Source: Nemophila menziesii (lineage: Eukaryota; Streptophyta; Magnoliopsida; Boraginales; Hydrophyllaceae). Taken from it: 64,000 nt of DNA. The notes beneath the pieces are model-generated. The model saw only the letters and a program-made list of their open reading frames with translations, did no database searches and was not told where the DNA came from. How positions within the stretch are numbered: position 1 is the stretch's first letter; each line of letters opens with the position of its first letter. The position numbers were made by a program, and so were the translations under genes. Positions 13,145-25,222 of this stretch are shown piece after piece. Where the stretch lies: assembly GCA_029959085.1 (NCBI GenBank), contig JARWIR010000218.1:78790-142789 (forward strand), written 5' to 3'.

Positions 13145-13213
13145 AAAACAAAAGTTAGAAGGAGAAGATAGAGTTTAAGTTAGGAGACGATCTTTGTCAA
13201 CTCACTACTACAG

Positions 13214-13381
13214 TATTAGATTTGGCTAATATAACAAACTTGTTCACAACTTACAATTTGTTAAGAACCAGATTCGAGAGTGAATTCTTATGTTCAAACA
13301 TTTTAAAATTTCATATCTATCCTTGTTGGGTAATGGATTTAGGCTTTTTGTTTAGAGTAGGGCATAGATGGTATTATCTGC
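13214..13381 (+). repeat. S260 fragment fused to a U430 array
   Basis: A 168-bp piece of one S260 unit, from TATTAGATTTGGC to ATGGTATTATCTGCTA. It joins the first U430 unit at CTAATTGTAGAGG with no spacer. It shares the variant CATTTTAAAATTTCA with the array unit starting at 2341, so that unit type may be its source. Confidence 0.92.
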
Positions 13382-13382
13382 T

Positions 13383-15410
13383 AATTGTAGAGGTTAAAAC
13401 CGAGTCAATGAATAGGAATCCAAAATGACTCTACTATGAAATAGAAACAAAAAAAAACTACTACTATACTACTTACTTTAGGGAGAAAAAAGATCCCACC
13501 AAAAGAGAGGAACAAATTTTTTTTTTTTTTTTGTAGTTGGTGTGATTCGAAACAAGTTCAATAGGCAAGTGTATAGCTTATGCATGGTCTTTGTGACCAT
13601 CGTGCTCAATGAGCTTCCGTTTATGAACTTTACAATCAATATACTTATTATGGAATTCATTGTATGAAATCATCTCAATATAATAAAGTTAAATTGTTAC
13701 TTAAGTTAAAGGTAGTTGAATGTAGTTGAATGAACAAACTAAACTAGTATCATACTAGTTAGTTCATCAAAAATGAAATTAAATTACTAGCCAAGGACTT
13801 GATGAAACAAACTAATTGTAGAGGTTAAAACCGAGTCAATGAATAGGAATCCAAAATGACTCTACTATGAAATAGAAACAAAAAAAAACTACTACTTACT
13901 TTAGGGAGAAAAAAGATACCACCAAATGAGAGGAACAAATTTTTTTTTTTTTTTTTTTGTAGTTGGTGTGATTCGAAACAAGTTCAATAGGCAAGTGTAT
14001 AGCTTATGCATGGTCTTTGTGACCATCGTGCTCAATGAGCTTCCGTTTATGAACTTTACAATCAATATACTTATTATGGGATTCATTGTATGAAATCATC
14101 TCAATATAATAAAGTTAAATTGTTACTTAAGTTAAAGGTAGTTGAATGTAGTTGAATGAACAAACTAAACTAGTATCATACTAGTTAGTTCATCAAAAAT
14201 GAAATTAAATTACTAGCCAAGGACTTGATGAAACAAACTAATTGTAGAGGTTAAAACCGAGTCAAATAATAGGAATCCAAAATGACTCTACTATGAAATA
14301 GAAACAAAAAAAAACTACTACTTACTTTAGGGAGAAAAAAGATCCCACCAAATGAGAGGAACAAATTTTTTTTTTTTTTGTAGTTGGTGTGATTCGAAAC
14401 AAGTTCAATAGGCAAGTGTATAGCTTATGCATGGTCTTTGTGACCATCGTGCTCAATGAGCTTCCTTTTATGAACTTTACAATCAATATACTTATTATGG
14501 GATTCATTGTATGAAATCATCTCAATATAATAAAGTTAAAGTTGTTACTTAAGTTAAAGGTAGTTGAATGAACAAACTAAACTAGTAGGGCTGCAAATGA
14601 ACTGATACTCTCACCAAGGGCTCGAGTTTGAGTTCGTTAAGGGTTTGTTTGAGTTCGGCTCGTTAGTTAAACAAGCCAAGCTCAAGCTTTAAATTCAGGC
14701 TCGTTTACTAAACGAGACAAACTCAAACATATATAAACTCGATTCGTTAAGCTCGTGAACAGTTTGGTAAAGGTTCTTTAAGAGCTCGTTAATAGGCTTG
14801 ATAGATATATTCAATTAAAAATTATATATGTATACATATAAAAAGTCAAAACTTTTGTATTTTGTAATTAATCATAACTAAAATATTTTATATTTATTAA
14901 GTAATTTTTTTATATCTAATAAATATACTACTAGTATCTAGGGCTACAAATGAACTGATACTCTCACCAAGGGCTCGAGTTTGAGTTCGCTAAGGGCTTG
15001 TTTGAGTTCGGCTCGTTAGTTAACAAACCAAGCTCAAGAAAGCTAAAGCTTGGTTCGGCTCGTTTCGTTTCAAGCTCAAACCAAGCTCAAGCTCACTAAA
15101 ATATTAGCAAACAAACTCAAGAAAGCTAAAGTTCGACTCGGTTCGGTTCGTTTGCAGCCCTATAAACTAGTATCATACTAGTTAGTTCATCAAAAATGAA
15201 ATTAAATTACTAGCCAAGGACTTGATGAAACAAACTAATTGTAGAGGTTTTTTTTTTTGTAGTTAGTGTGATTCGAACCAAGATCAATAGGCAAGTGTAT
15301 AGCTTATGCATGGTCTTTGTGACCATTGTGCTCAATGAGTTTCCGTTGATGAACTTTACAATCAGTATACTTATTATGGGATTCATTGTATGAAATCATC
15401 TCAATTGGAA
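13383..15410. repeat. U430 tandem array 1 (SINE-derived ~430-bp units)
   Basis: Units start at 13383, 13813 and 14240; the third is split by an insertion at 14588-15162 and resumes after it. Each unit begins with a SINE-like 3' half on the plus strand (GGTTAAAACCGAGTCAA.., GACTCTACTATGAAA, A-run). A 45-bp linker TACTTTAGGGAGAAAAAAG.. follows. Then comes a minus-strand SINE, seen as a T-run followed by GTAGTTGGTGTGATTCGAA, the complement of a B box. A ~200-bp tail with ACTAGTATCATACTAGT completes it. The short reading frames in it are artefacts of the T-run. Confidence 0.9.
14588..15162. mobile_element. MITE-like element with 15-bp terminal inverted repeats, holding an internal second copy
   Basis: The left end is GGGCTGCAAATGAAC and the right end is the complement of GGGCTGCAAACGAAC, one mismatch. 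The sequence TAAACTAGTA occurs just before the element and again just after it, while uninterrupted sister units have it once. A target duplication of 9-10 bp is therefore likely (hAT or Mutator size). At 14940 a second start GGGCTACAAATGAACTG repeats the first ~120 bp, so the element is a partial tandem or nested copy. The interior is rich in GGCTCG/CGAGCC words and can fold on itself. Confidence 0.75.
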
Positions 15411-15585
15411 TAAAATTTATCTTTTCCAATTCCGTTCCTATTTTTCGGAATTGGAAAAAATATTCTGAATTCGGAATTTTGGAATTTACCGGAACTTCGG
15501 AACTTTTGGTTCAGAAATTTCGGAACTTTTGATTCAAAATTTCAGAATTTTTGTTCGAAAATTTAGAAAGTTTTAGTATACTCTG
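15411..15585. repeat. TTCCGAATTC-rich dispersed repeat, copy 1
   Basis: This starts GGAATAAAATTTATCTTTTC, runs through degenerate GGAACTTTTGGTTCAGAAA words and ends near AAATTTAGAAAGTTTTAG. Further copies are at 17189-17312 (same strand) and 28965-29195 (opposite strand). The longest copy ends in the complement of TAGGGATGGAAATCGGAA, which resembles a hAT-type terminus. Confidence 0.75.
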
Positions 15586-15811
15586 TTCATGAGATGATTT
15601 AAAATATATTAGTTTGGATAAAAGATATTGAACTTAAAAAATAATATTCCTTTAATAAAGCCCAAATATTTGGACATCTAAAATATATTTGTTGAAGCCC
15701 ACAAGAAAAGCACACTTTTAAGCTCACTAGAAAAGTCCATAACGTTTTTTTATATTATTATTAAATTGTTATTTTATTATTTTATTATGGTATTATATAT
15801 ATTTAATTTTA
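15586..15811. other. AT-rich stretch, no feature recognised
   Basis: No coding or repeat signal beyond the shared word TATACTCTGTTCATGAGATG, which also occurs at about 17318. Confidence 0.5.
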
Positions 15812-16042
15812 TTATATAATGAAATAAATAATCGAAAATATGATGTAATTGTTGTAAGTTAGCAGCGGCGGTGGCGGTGCATAAAACTGAATAAACTGTG
15901 TTCCCGACATCATAACTGACTGTGAAGGTATAAAATAGGTGGTCGGGTGTGGTGGAAAGAGGGTTTGAGGATGTGGTTGATAGTACTGTATTAGGAAAGG
16001 AGGAATACTTGGAAAAAGATAGGTATGATGAGCAGACACCAT
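15812..16042 (-). pseudogene. Truncated copy of the Pro-rich reading frame (full copy 45642-46043)
   Basis: The first ~64 codons match the plus-strand ORF at 45642 nearly residue for residue: MVSAHHTYLFPSIPPF, PTTYFIPSQSV, GTQFIQFY. The frame then leaves the homologous sequence after LLTYNN and runs into AT-rich DNA. The upstream 30 bp also match, so this is a genomic duplication and not a processed copy. A third, shorter piece lies at 23056-23130. I do not recognise the family. Confidence 0.7.
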
Positions 16043-16085
16043 TGTTACTTACTACGTAGTTGAATATGGAGATGAAGTGACTCGG

Positions 16086-16170
16086 AAGGGAAGTGTTTCA
16101 GGGTTTAGAGTTTTAGTTTCCATTTGAGAAGTAGGTAATTGGAGTATTAAAATATGTGTATATATATTTT
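16086..16170. repeat. Flank duplicate (other copy 32703-32800)
   Basis: The segment with AGAGTTTTAGTTTCCATTTG and AAATATGTGTATATATA follows the Pro-rich fragment here and occurs alone at 32703-32800. Another shared segment, TAGTTTAGGGATATG..TTTAGGGGCCTTTGAA, is at 16470-16610 and 40261-40385. Confidence 0.7.
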
Positions 16171-16689
16171 CATCACTTCTCACAAAAAGAAAAAATATTG
16201 TCATCACCCTTCCCTTATTAGACGCCACATTTATAATGATTATGATTACCAAGAGACTCTTTTGTTTCAACTAGCAATTTTTAGCTATTATACTTAATAA
16301 ATAGCTTATTTAAAAGTTAGTAATTAGCTTAGGTAGATTACAATAAATAGGTAAAAACATCTAGTTTAGGTTTTTAAAAAAAATTGTTAGAATTAATTTT
16401 TGAAATTTAATGGAACATGAATATATCAGCTTGAAGTGTTGTTATGTTTGTGTTAAGATGATTATTGAAATAATTTTTAGGCTAATTTTAATGTATTTTA
16501 ACATAGGGGCAAAATTATAAATATTTGCTAGTTTAGGGATATGATTGTAATTTTATAAAAGTTTAGGGGCCTTTGAATAATTATAGGTAAATTTTGTGTA
16601 AAGTGAATAATAAAAAATTAAATTTTAGGGGAATTTTAGTCTTTTTAGTTAAGAGGGAATTACCATATACACCATAGGAGGTAGGGATA

Positions 16690-17188
16690 TTGACTCTACT
16701 ATGAAATATAAACAAAAAAAAACTACTACTATACTACTTACTTTAGGGAGAAAAAAGATCCCACCAAAAGAGAGGAACAATTTTTTTTTTTTTTTGTAGT
16801 TGGTGTGATTCGAACAAAGATCAATAGACAAGTGTATATCTTATGCATGGTCTTTGTGACCATTGTGCTCAATGAGCTTCCATTTATGAACTTTACAATC
16901 AATATACTTATTATGGGATTCGTTGTATGAAATCATCTCAATATAATAAAGTTAAAGTTGTTGCTTAAGTTAAAGGTAGTTGAATGTAGTTGAATGAACA
17001 AACTAAACTAGTATCATACTAGTTAGTTCATCAAAAATGAAATTAAATTACTAGCCAAGGACTTGATGAAACAAACTAATTGTAGAGCTTATGCATGGTC
17101 TTTGTGACCATTGTGCTCAATGAGCTTCCATTTATAAACTTTACAATCAGTATACTTATTATGGGATTCATTGTATGAAATCATCTCA
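16690..17188. repeat. U430 unit, isolated copy
   Basis: One unit starting at GACTCTACTATGAAATATAA, with T-run, minus-strand SINE part and tail to 17085. A second partial copy lacking the poly-T half follows (AATTGTAGAGCTTATGC). It then joins the TTCCGAATTC-type repeat (17189-17312) at the same point as at 15410, so 17080-17345 is a diverged duplicate of 15237-15610. Confidence 0.85.
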
Positions 17189-17312
17189 ATCGGAATAAAA
17201 TTTATCTTTTCCAATTCCGTTCCTATTTTTCGGAATTGGAAAAAATATTCTGAATTCGGAATTTCAGAACTTTTGATTCAAAATTTCAGAAATTTTGTTC
17301 GAAAATTTAGAA

Positions 17313-18867
17313 AGTTTTAGTATACTCTGTTCATGAGATGATTGCTAAGAACACATGCATTTCCGAGATAAATATATGAACTAGGGTTCGAAAATTGAAA
17401 AAAAATTAACAAATACGGATGAATATATGAATCTAAATGAATATAAGTGTGAATATATGTGTGTAATTGCGAATAACATGAATTGATATGATTATATATG
17501 TGTATACAACAAAAATTATTAAACAAAGTGATAGATTAACTTATTATTGATCATTGAGCAAAATAAGATGTTATAACAGATGAACAGTGTTATGATTGTG
17601 AAATTTTCTGACAATTATGTTCATAGAAGATGAAATAGTGAAATTTATCTGGAGTTTAAAGTTTGAACTGTAATTTACAGTTCATAGAAGATATAGTTGT
17701 AGTTTCAATGTGAATGAACTGTACTTAATGATTAATTGCTTAGTTTAGAATGAACTGTGATTATTGTTTGAGTTTAGATTAAACTGAAATTATAGGAATA
17801 GCAATTAAGATGTTAAACTGAGTTTAGATGTGTACTGTAAATGGAAATATCACTTAATTTGTAGATGATGATGATTGATTAAGTATTTGAAGCTTAAATC
17901 TGATGCAATCTGTCCTAGATTAAGTGATTAATGCATAGGAAAATATGATCAACCTGTAGTTATTTGGTGGGAAAAATCCCACCAAAAAACAAACACTAAG
18001 AAAGTTAATCAAAATGAACATTTTTGGGAGGGAATTCTGAACAAAAAAGTCAAATGAGACTTGACTTTATTCATCTATATTTGGTGGGAATTATCCCACC
18101 AAAAGAAACATAAAAAAATAACGGTTTTGTCGGTTTTCGGTTATTTTGGTTCGGTTTTTTGGTTCGGTTCGGTTTTTCGGTTTTGTTTTGCTCACCCCTA
18201 ACAACAACCACAACCACCACCACCACCACCTACTACTATTAATTCCATCACACACGCGCATCAGTGAATTTTTTTCAAAATCGTCAAAACTAATTCAGAA
18301 AAAATCATTTTTTTTTGCATTTTTGGATAAAGCAAATTAATATTTATGTCTATGATTTTTTTTGGATTTAAATAATCATTAAAAAAAAGACTTTTACGAC
18401 CCAATGTTTCAATTTGGTCCAACTGTTGATACTCACTGTCTATTTCACGTTAAATGTCTATGTGGTAAATATTTTTTGATTAGAAAACAAAAAGGGAAAA
18501 GACATGGAGGTACCTAAGAAATAAAAAAAAAGACAATAAGTATCCATACCCTTGTTACATCATCACTTAAAGTTTGAATTGACGGAGAGTACTAACGATT
18601 AGACAAAATTTAAACATTGGTACCCACACGTCTTTTTCCATATACAATTTTTTTTGAGTTTGTTAAAAATGTTCATTACGATTATAAAGAAGTAAAAATT
18701 TAATTAGAATTATTTTAGCTCAAAATGTTTATATATTTGTTGATTCGTGATTCGTGGTTTCTATAAAGATTTGACTATTGGAATTCTCTGGATGATTATT
18801 AGAAAACTCTAAATACGTACCCTATTTGTGACCTTGCTTTATGAGGATCTTATAGTTGCCTAATAAG
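17313..18867. other. Gene-free AT-rich region with a MITE end
   Basis: No coding region supported. Two short palindromic words GGTGGGA..TCCCACC occur at 17968 and 18082. At 18121-18200 a GGTTTTCGGTT/GGTTCGGTTC-rich segment ends GCTCACCCCTAA, a typical right end of a hAT-like MITE; I could not find its left end. A run of CCACCACCACC follows. Confidence 0.45.
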
Positions 18868-19236
18868 TTAGCGTGTAGGGGTTGCATCGTAGTTGCTTAA
18901 TAAGTTAACAGAAAAACAAATATCTAGTCGTGTATTATTAGCAAGATACATTAGTGCACCGATAGCACTCAAATATGGTACTTTTGAACCAAGCAACTCT
19001 TCTCCATCTTCTCGGGGACGAAAATGGTCTTTTGTTATATGAAATGATCGTACCACCATTGGGATCGATAATGGATGAGATTTATCTACAAAAGTCGTTT
19101 CAAAATTTTCTCAGTATATGTTGATTGAGGAAGAAAGATTCCTTCTGGGAAATGATCTATTTGAAATCTTTCATTTCAAATTCCTTTTTTAAGTATGAAA
19201 CAGTCTTATCGAGCTCTTCTGGAGTTCCAATAAGAT
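18868..19236 (-). pseudogene. Ty1/copia reverse transcriptase fragment
   Basis: On the minus strand the order is [26 protein letters not shown], then [18 protein letters not shown], then a stop and frameshift. Next come MVVRSF and FRPREDGEELLG, PYLSAIGALMYLAN, TRLDICFSVNLL. This is the C-terminal part of a copia RT reading into the connection region. In family members the first block is directly preceded by the catalytic YVDD; here the reading frame emerges from a (TA)n tract exactly there. Not functional; no LTRs were seen. Confidence 0.9.
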
Positions 19237-19241
19237 TAAGG

Positions 19242-20989
<1,748 letters not shown>

Positions 20990-21375
20990 ATTTGCAAAGT
21001 AGGTGAGAGTTTTATTGAAATTTCAAAACCAACGCTAAGAGTGTACAATAAGAGCAAGCCATTGCAAGAAGTAAGTAAATTTTTTGGTGAACCATTGATT
21101 GAGCTATAATCAAGCATCAGTGACGGACCATACTAAAGATCACGAAGGTCACGAATATCTTAAAGTTCAATTAGTTTAAGGAGTTTATTGTTGACAGGAT
21201 AATAAAGCTTGTTGAACATAAGGTATCTGGGGGATCATGAGAGGTGCAATGTAACAAACTCAGAGCTCGAGAGTAACTCTAACCAGGTCTTGGACACACA
21301 CTGAGAACAAAGGATAGTCTTAATAGGAAGTCTTGAAAGAATATCAATGAGAAGATGTGATGGTAGATTAGACAT
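20990..21375 (-). pseudogene. F-box protein pseudogene (CPR1-like type)
   Basis: It starts at an ATG (21375 on the minus strand). It reads MSNLPSHLLIDILSRLPIKT, a clean F-box, followed by CSQCVSKTWLELLSSSEF and VTLHLS. Then come in-frame TGA, TAA and TAG stops, separated by recognisable sequence (SPRYLMFNKLYYP, DIRDLRDL, LDYSSINGSPKN, SCNGLLLLYTL). No frameshift is needed across ~330 bp, so decay is mainly by point stops. The frame runs out near 20990 in a segment also present at 45199-45300. It differs from the FBD-type gene at 9452-11424. Confidence 0.75.
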
Positions 21376-22573
21376 ACAACCATGAGGACTCGTGTTTTGG
21401 GCAATATTTGTATTGATGTTTAATTTTCTTTACAAATGCTCAACATATATATATATATTTATTTATACGATGCAGGAACTACTAGTATTAATGCATCTAG
21501 ATATTTTAAAAGAAATTCGATTACATTCATCGAGATTTAGATTCGTTGTAACTCTTCATTATCATCCTAAGGTAGTTGGAATGGTATACCGTGGTTAATA
21601 CGCAGATTACTGGACAGATTCACTAGTGGAGTTAATCCGGTCTTTGAATCGATAATATTTGTGCTTAACTGATTTCTCGCAATCGGAAGGTTTTCTTTAA
21701 AAATTTAACTTCAATATATGGATCATAAATTACTAGATATAACTTGGGGCATTTCTTTTTAAGAGCCCACACAACTTGTGAAATACTCACAACATCCCCT
21801 TGTAACTTAATCAAATAATCCCCAACCAGATACAACAAAGGTCTAAAAAGCCCCCAACCCTTATTACTAGTAAACAACGAAACAAAAAACAAACCCTATT
21901 AGGATTTGAGTTGTTTTCATAACCAACCCATCCCCTTCCCATCCCCTTCGACTCTCTCTGGCTTCTTGCTGTACACACCTCCCCACCTTCTCACCCTCTC
22001 GCAACCGTAGACATCTGGAGAACCAACCCATCCCCTTCCCTTGCCGCTGCACATCCCCTTCCCTTTCCGCTGCACATCTGGAGAAGAAGTTAAGTTTGGA
22101 ATATACCAACAATAAATCTGTTTGGAATGTACTAAATAGATTACGTATCAAAATCGATCAAAAGTTATAGTCAATAGTTAAGTTTGGGCATTACCTTTGG
22201 ACAAAAACGAAGACTTTCTAAGCCTAGAAAATAGTATTAGGGACTCGTTATGCAATTACTCAAAAATAATATCGTACAAAAACTTTAAACGAATATAATA
22301 GCGTTTGGAATGTACCAAACTGAAAAAAAATGTGTACATTCCGAACACCTGAACATTGGTTTGTGTTAAAAACAAAAAAAAACGTTGGTATATGCATAAC
22401 ACAAACTAACTAGGGGTATAAGGGTAAAGTTTCTAACTAAAAAATTAAACTTAGGCTTTTTTAACAATGTTTTTTTAGTTGAGATTTTGTGTATAATCTT
22501 TGTGAAATATAGGCCTCACAAAGTAATTTCCTCAAATTACTTGGGGTAAATGATAATTTCTCTAATTTCGCAG
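21376..22573. other. Gene-free region with C-rich low-complexity sequence
   Basis: No gene supported. 21920-22080 is rich in CCATCCCCTTCCC-type words repeated four times. The ORFs over it have no recognisable motifs. Confidence 0.5.
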
Positions 22574-22650
22574 CAGCTATAACTATAGGAGTGACCTACT
22601 CTGATAGCACATGGAGGCTACGGCAGATCAACAGTGCATGGATGCATGAA
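22574..22650 (+). other. Possible orphan exon
   Basis: A 77-bp open segment reading AITIGVTYSDSTWRLRQ.. is bounded by a pyrimidine-rich TTTCGCAG on the left and GTAAGT on the right, both good plant splice sites. I do not recognise the peptide and find no partner exon nearby. It may be a captured exon in transposon debris or chance. Confidence 0.25.
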
Positions 22651-22844
22651 GTAAGTTTGCAATCTAATATAAATAAATTAATGTAAAAACAACCTTTGTT
22701 TTAATATTGGTCTAGCTCCAAATGCCACTAAATATATATGTGTGTGATGCAATCTAGCCTAGTAGATAACAATAGGATGTTTAATATTTAAAGCAAAAAA
22801 TATACAAAAAGAACACTAAAAAAATAAAAAAAAACTCAAAAAGA

Positions 22845-23130
22845 GGAACAATTTTTGTTGTTGTTGTAGTTAGTATGATTTGAACCAGGATCAATAGACA
22901 AGTGTAGACCTTATGCATAGTGTTTGTAACCATTGTGCTCTACACTTGCCAATTATTTTATGATAAGAGAATTTTAACTTACTATTTTTTCCGATTCCTC
23001 TCTAAGTATTAGATTTGGCTAGTATAAGAAACTTGTTCACAACTTACAATTTGTAAGTTAGCAGCGGCGGTGGCGGTGCATAAAACTGAATAAATTGTGT
23101 TCCCAACATCATAACTGACTGTGAAGGTTA
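22845..23130. repeat. Mosaic patch of four window repeats
   Basis: Read left to right: a minus-strand SINE relative (GTAGTTAGTATGATTTGAAC, 22865-22945). Then a ~48-bp piece of the arm sequence (TGATAAGAGAATTTTAACTT, 22952-22997). Then a 54-bp S260 piece (TCTCTAAGTATTAGATTTGG, 22999-23054). Then ~75 bp of the Pro-rich reading frame on the minus strand (GCAGCGGCGGTGGCGG, 23056-23130). The pieces abut without spacers. Confidence 0.85.
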
Positions 23131-23601
23131 TAAATTGACAACCAAGTTTTTTAGACAATCTCACTAATTCTCTAGACGATTATCAGAAAACCCTAAATAC
23201 TAAACTAGTTTTGATATAAAATGACTCCAAAATATTCAATATAAACCAGTAGATCTTTTACAATGTTCTGTTGATGTTATAGTCAGACCTTTCATACATT
23301 GATGATATAATCAGTCAGTCATTTACCAAAGATATAGCAAGGGTTTCACAAAATGTCTAGTGGTTATATTGAATATTTCGAAGTCATCAATCGATATGAG
23401 TTGCTTGATTGATTTCATAGAAGCGTTGATCAATCGAAGAATTCATCTTAGACAACGAGGTTCGTCTAATTATATATCTGTATGGTATTTATAAAATGTG
23501 ACATACAATTGGAGTTATATGAATAATACCATAACACGTGTGTCATACCACGTGTGCTTTCGACCAGAAGGAAGTGAAGAGTCGATCCATGTCTCTTCAT
23601 T
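23131..23601. other. No gene recognised
   Basis: Unique AT-rich sequence. A ~50-bp part near 23165-23215 (CTCTAGACGATTATCAGAAA) resembles 18783-18815. Confidence 0.4.
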
Positions 23602-23609
23602 GTGTGATG

Positions 23610-24923
23610 TAGGGATGGCAATGGTTAGAATATTAACTGTAACCGATGGATATCCGATCCGATAAAAAATCCGTTAGTGGAACCGATGGTGCATCCATGA
23701 GGGTTTGGTTCTCACAAAAGGTAACCGGTGGATAATCCGTTAGGATTTGGTTTTTTACAATAATCCGATGGATAATCCAAAATCCGAATAAAATATAAGA
23801 AATAAAAATGAAATATTTGTATTATATATAAAGATATGATATATATACAAAAATCATACATAATATCGACCAAATAAGATTAGTCCATATATAAAATACC
23901 TACTTGATTTTATCAAGTTTATTACTATGTTGTCTAGTAGGGGTGTGCATCGGGTTAGAAAACCCGCATAACCCGACCAACCCGATCACACTAACTCGAA
24001 ATTATACGGGTTAGTTTATAATTGGGTGGGTTGCGGTTTACATTTTCGAAAAAATATACACATTTTTGCGGGTTGTGGATTTTAAACTTGAAACCCGCAA
24101 ACCCGCATATATACTCGATTCCTTTGTAGTATAAAAATTAGAAAAATTCGTATTGCTCATTTTATTAAAATAAAATAGTGGGGGTCATGTGCTTTTCACT
24201 CTACATTTTTTTTAATTCATCCCCCTTTTTTAAAAATATTTTGAAATCCCTCAATATTTCAATAATATTTTATCTAATGAATATGTTTTTCCATTTCAAT
24301 TATGATATTATCTGTACTATTTGTTCAATTCATATATTTAGTTTCTTAAAATCTCATTTTATATCTTTTAATCATAGATGATTTGAAATGCATATGCGTA
24401 TCCTAAACAATATTTTTCGTTATAATTTTCATTTGTAATATAAATTTGACTCGCCAAATGAATATGGATACAAATTCGTCTTCTTTATCGAACTAAATCA
24501 CCCGCAATGCACCCGCAACCCGTCTAACCCGAAGTTCAGTGGTTTAAGTAATGTATTGGGCGGGTGCGGGTCTTATTTTTCAAAATCCGCACAAGAACGG
24601 GCGGTTTGTGGGTTGAACATTTTTCATGCAAAACCAACCCGCGCACACCCCTATTGTCTAGTACCTATCTATAGTCACCTAATAATTAAGTAGCTACTTT
24701 TTTAGTTTTTACATTATTTTATAAGATTTTTTTATTTAAATCCTATTGAACAGTTACGGATGCGGATTAATCGCGGATAATCCGAATCCGTCGTGGATGC
24801 GGGTTTGGTAAATAATTCTAAAATCCGATGGTTAATGGATGCGGATTTGGTTATTATTTTTCTTAATAGATATGGATATGGTTATGCCATTTTTTGAGGA
24901 TATCCGATCCGTTGCCATCTCTA
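23610..24923. mobile_element. Non-autonomous hAT element (outer), 8-bp TSD
   Basis: It begins TAGGGATGGCAATGG and ends with the complement of TAGAGATGGCAACGG, two mismatches in 15. The 8-bp direct repeats GTGTGATG flank it at 23602-23609 and 24924-24931, the hAT size. Subterminal sequence is rich in GGATAATCC/ATCCGATCC words on both sides. It has no transposase and carries a second element inside. Confidence 0.88.
23938..24653. mobile_element. Non-autonomous hAT element nested in the outer one
   Basis: It begins TAGGGGTGTGCATCGGGTT and ends with the complement of TAGGGGTGTGCGCGGGTTG. The 8-bp direct repeats TTGTCTAG flank it at 23930-23937 and 24654-24661. Subterminal AACCCGC/GCGGGTT words are clustered at both ends; the middle is AT-rich and non-coding. 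Confidence 0.9.
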
Positions 24924-24931
24924 GTGTGATG

Positions 24932-25222
24932 CCTTCAAAATTGTGCCTTTATTACTTTTGTGACCCTTAGTACTTCGGAAGAAAAATCTCTTTATAGTCA
25001 ATAGTGCATGGTAAATTGCTCTAATTAAAAGGAGTTATTTTTTTGGAACAATTACCAATTATGACTTAAATTATTAAACTACTCTTTATAACGAATATAC
25101 TTAAATTTTACCTTTCTAACTCATCTCTTCGTATTCACATACCACACCTACCCAGCCTCCCTCCTCCACATTGATAGCCGCTGTCTAATTGAAAATCAAG
25201 ATCATCACCAAGAACACTAAGT
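24932..25222. other. Upstream region of the 248-aa ORF
   Basis: No feature certain. A pyrimidine-rich stretch at 25130-25175 precedes the ATG at 25223 and could be 5' leader. Confidence 0.4.

Noticed and set aside
13478..14507. Repeated ~60-aa minus-strand ORFs (…TTKKKKK…) in U430 units
   Set aside because: They read through the SINE and its T-run, shift with run length, and have no independent start or motif support.
21665..22151. Overlapping minus-strand ORFs of 75 and 94 aa
   Set aside because: Composition follows the C-rich low-complexity tract (Arg-Glu-Gly runs); no domain or splice support.
22865..22945. tRNA gene from the GGTTCGAATC word on the minus strand
   Set aside because: Only A- and B-box-like parts remain. 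No acceptor stem or anticodon arm can be drawn, and the segment is a repeated SINE.
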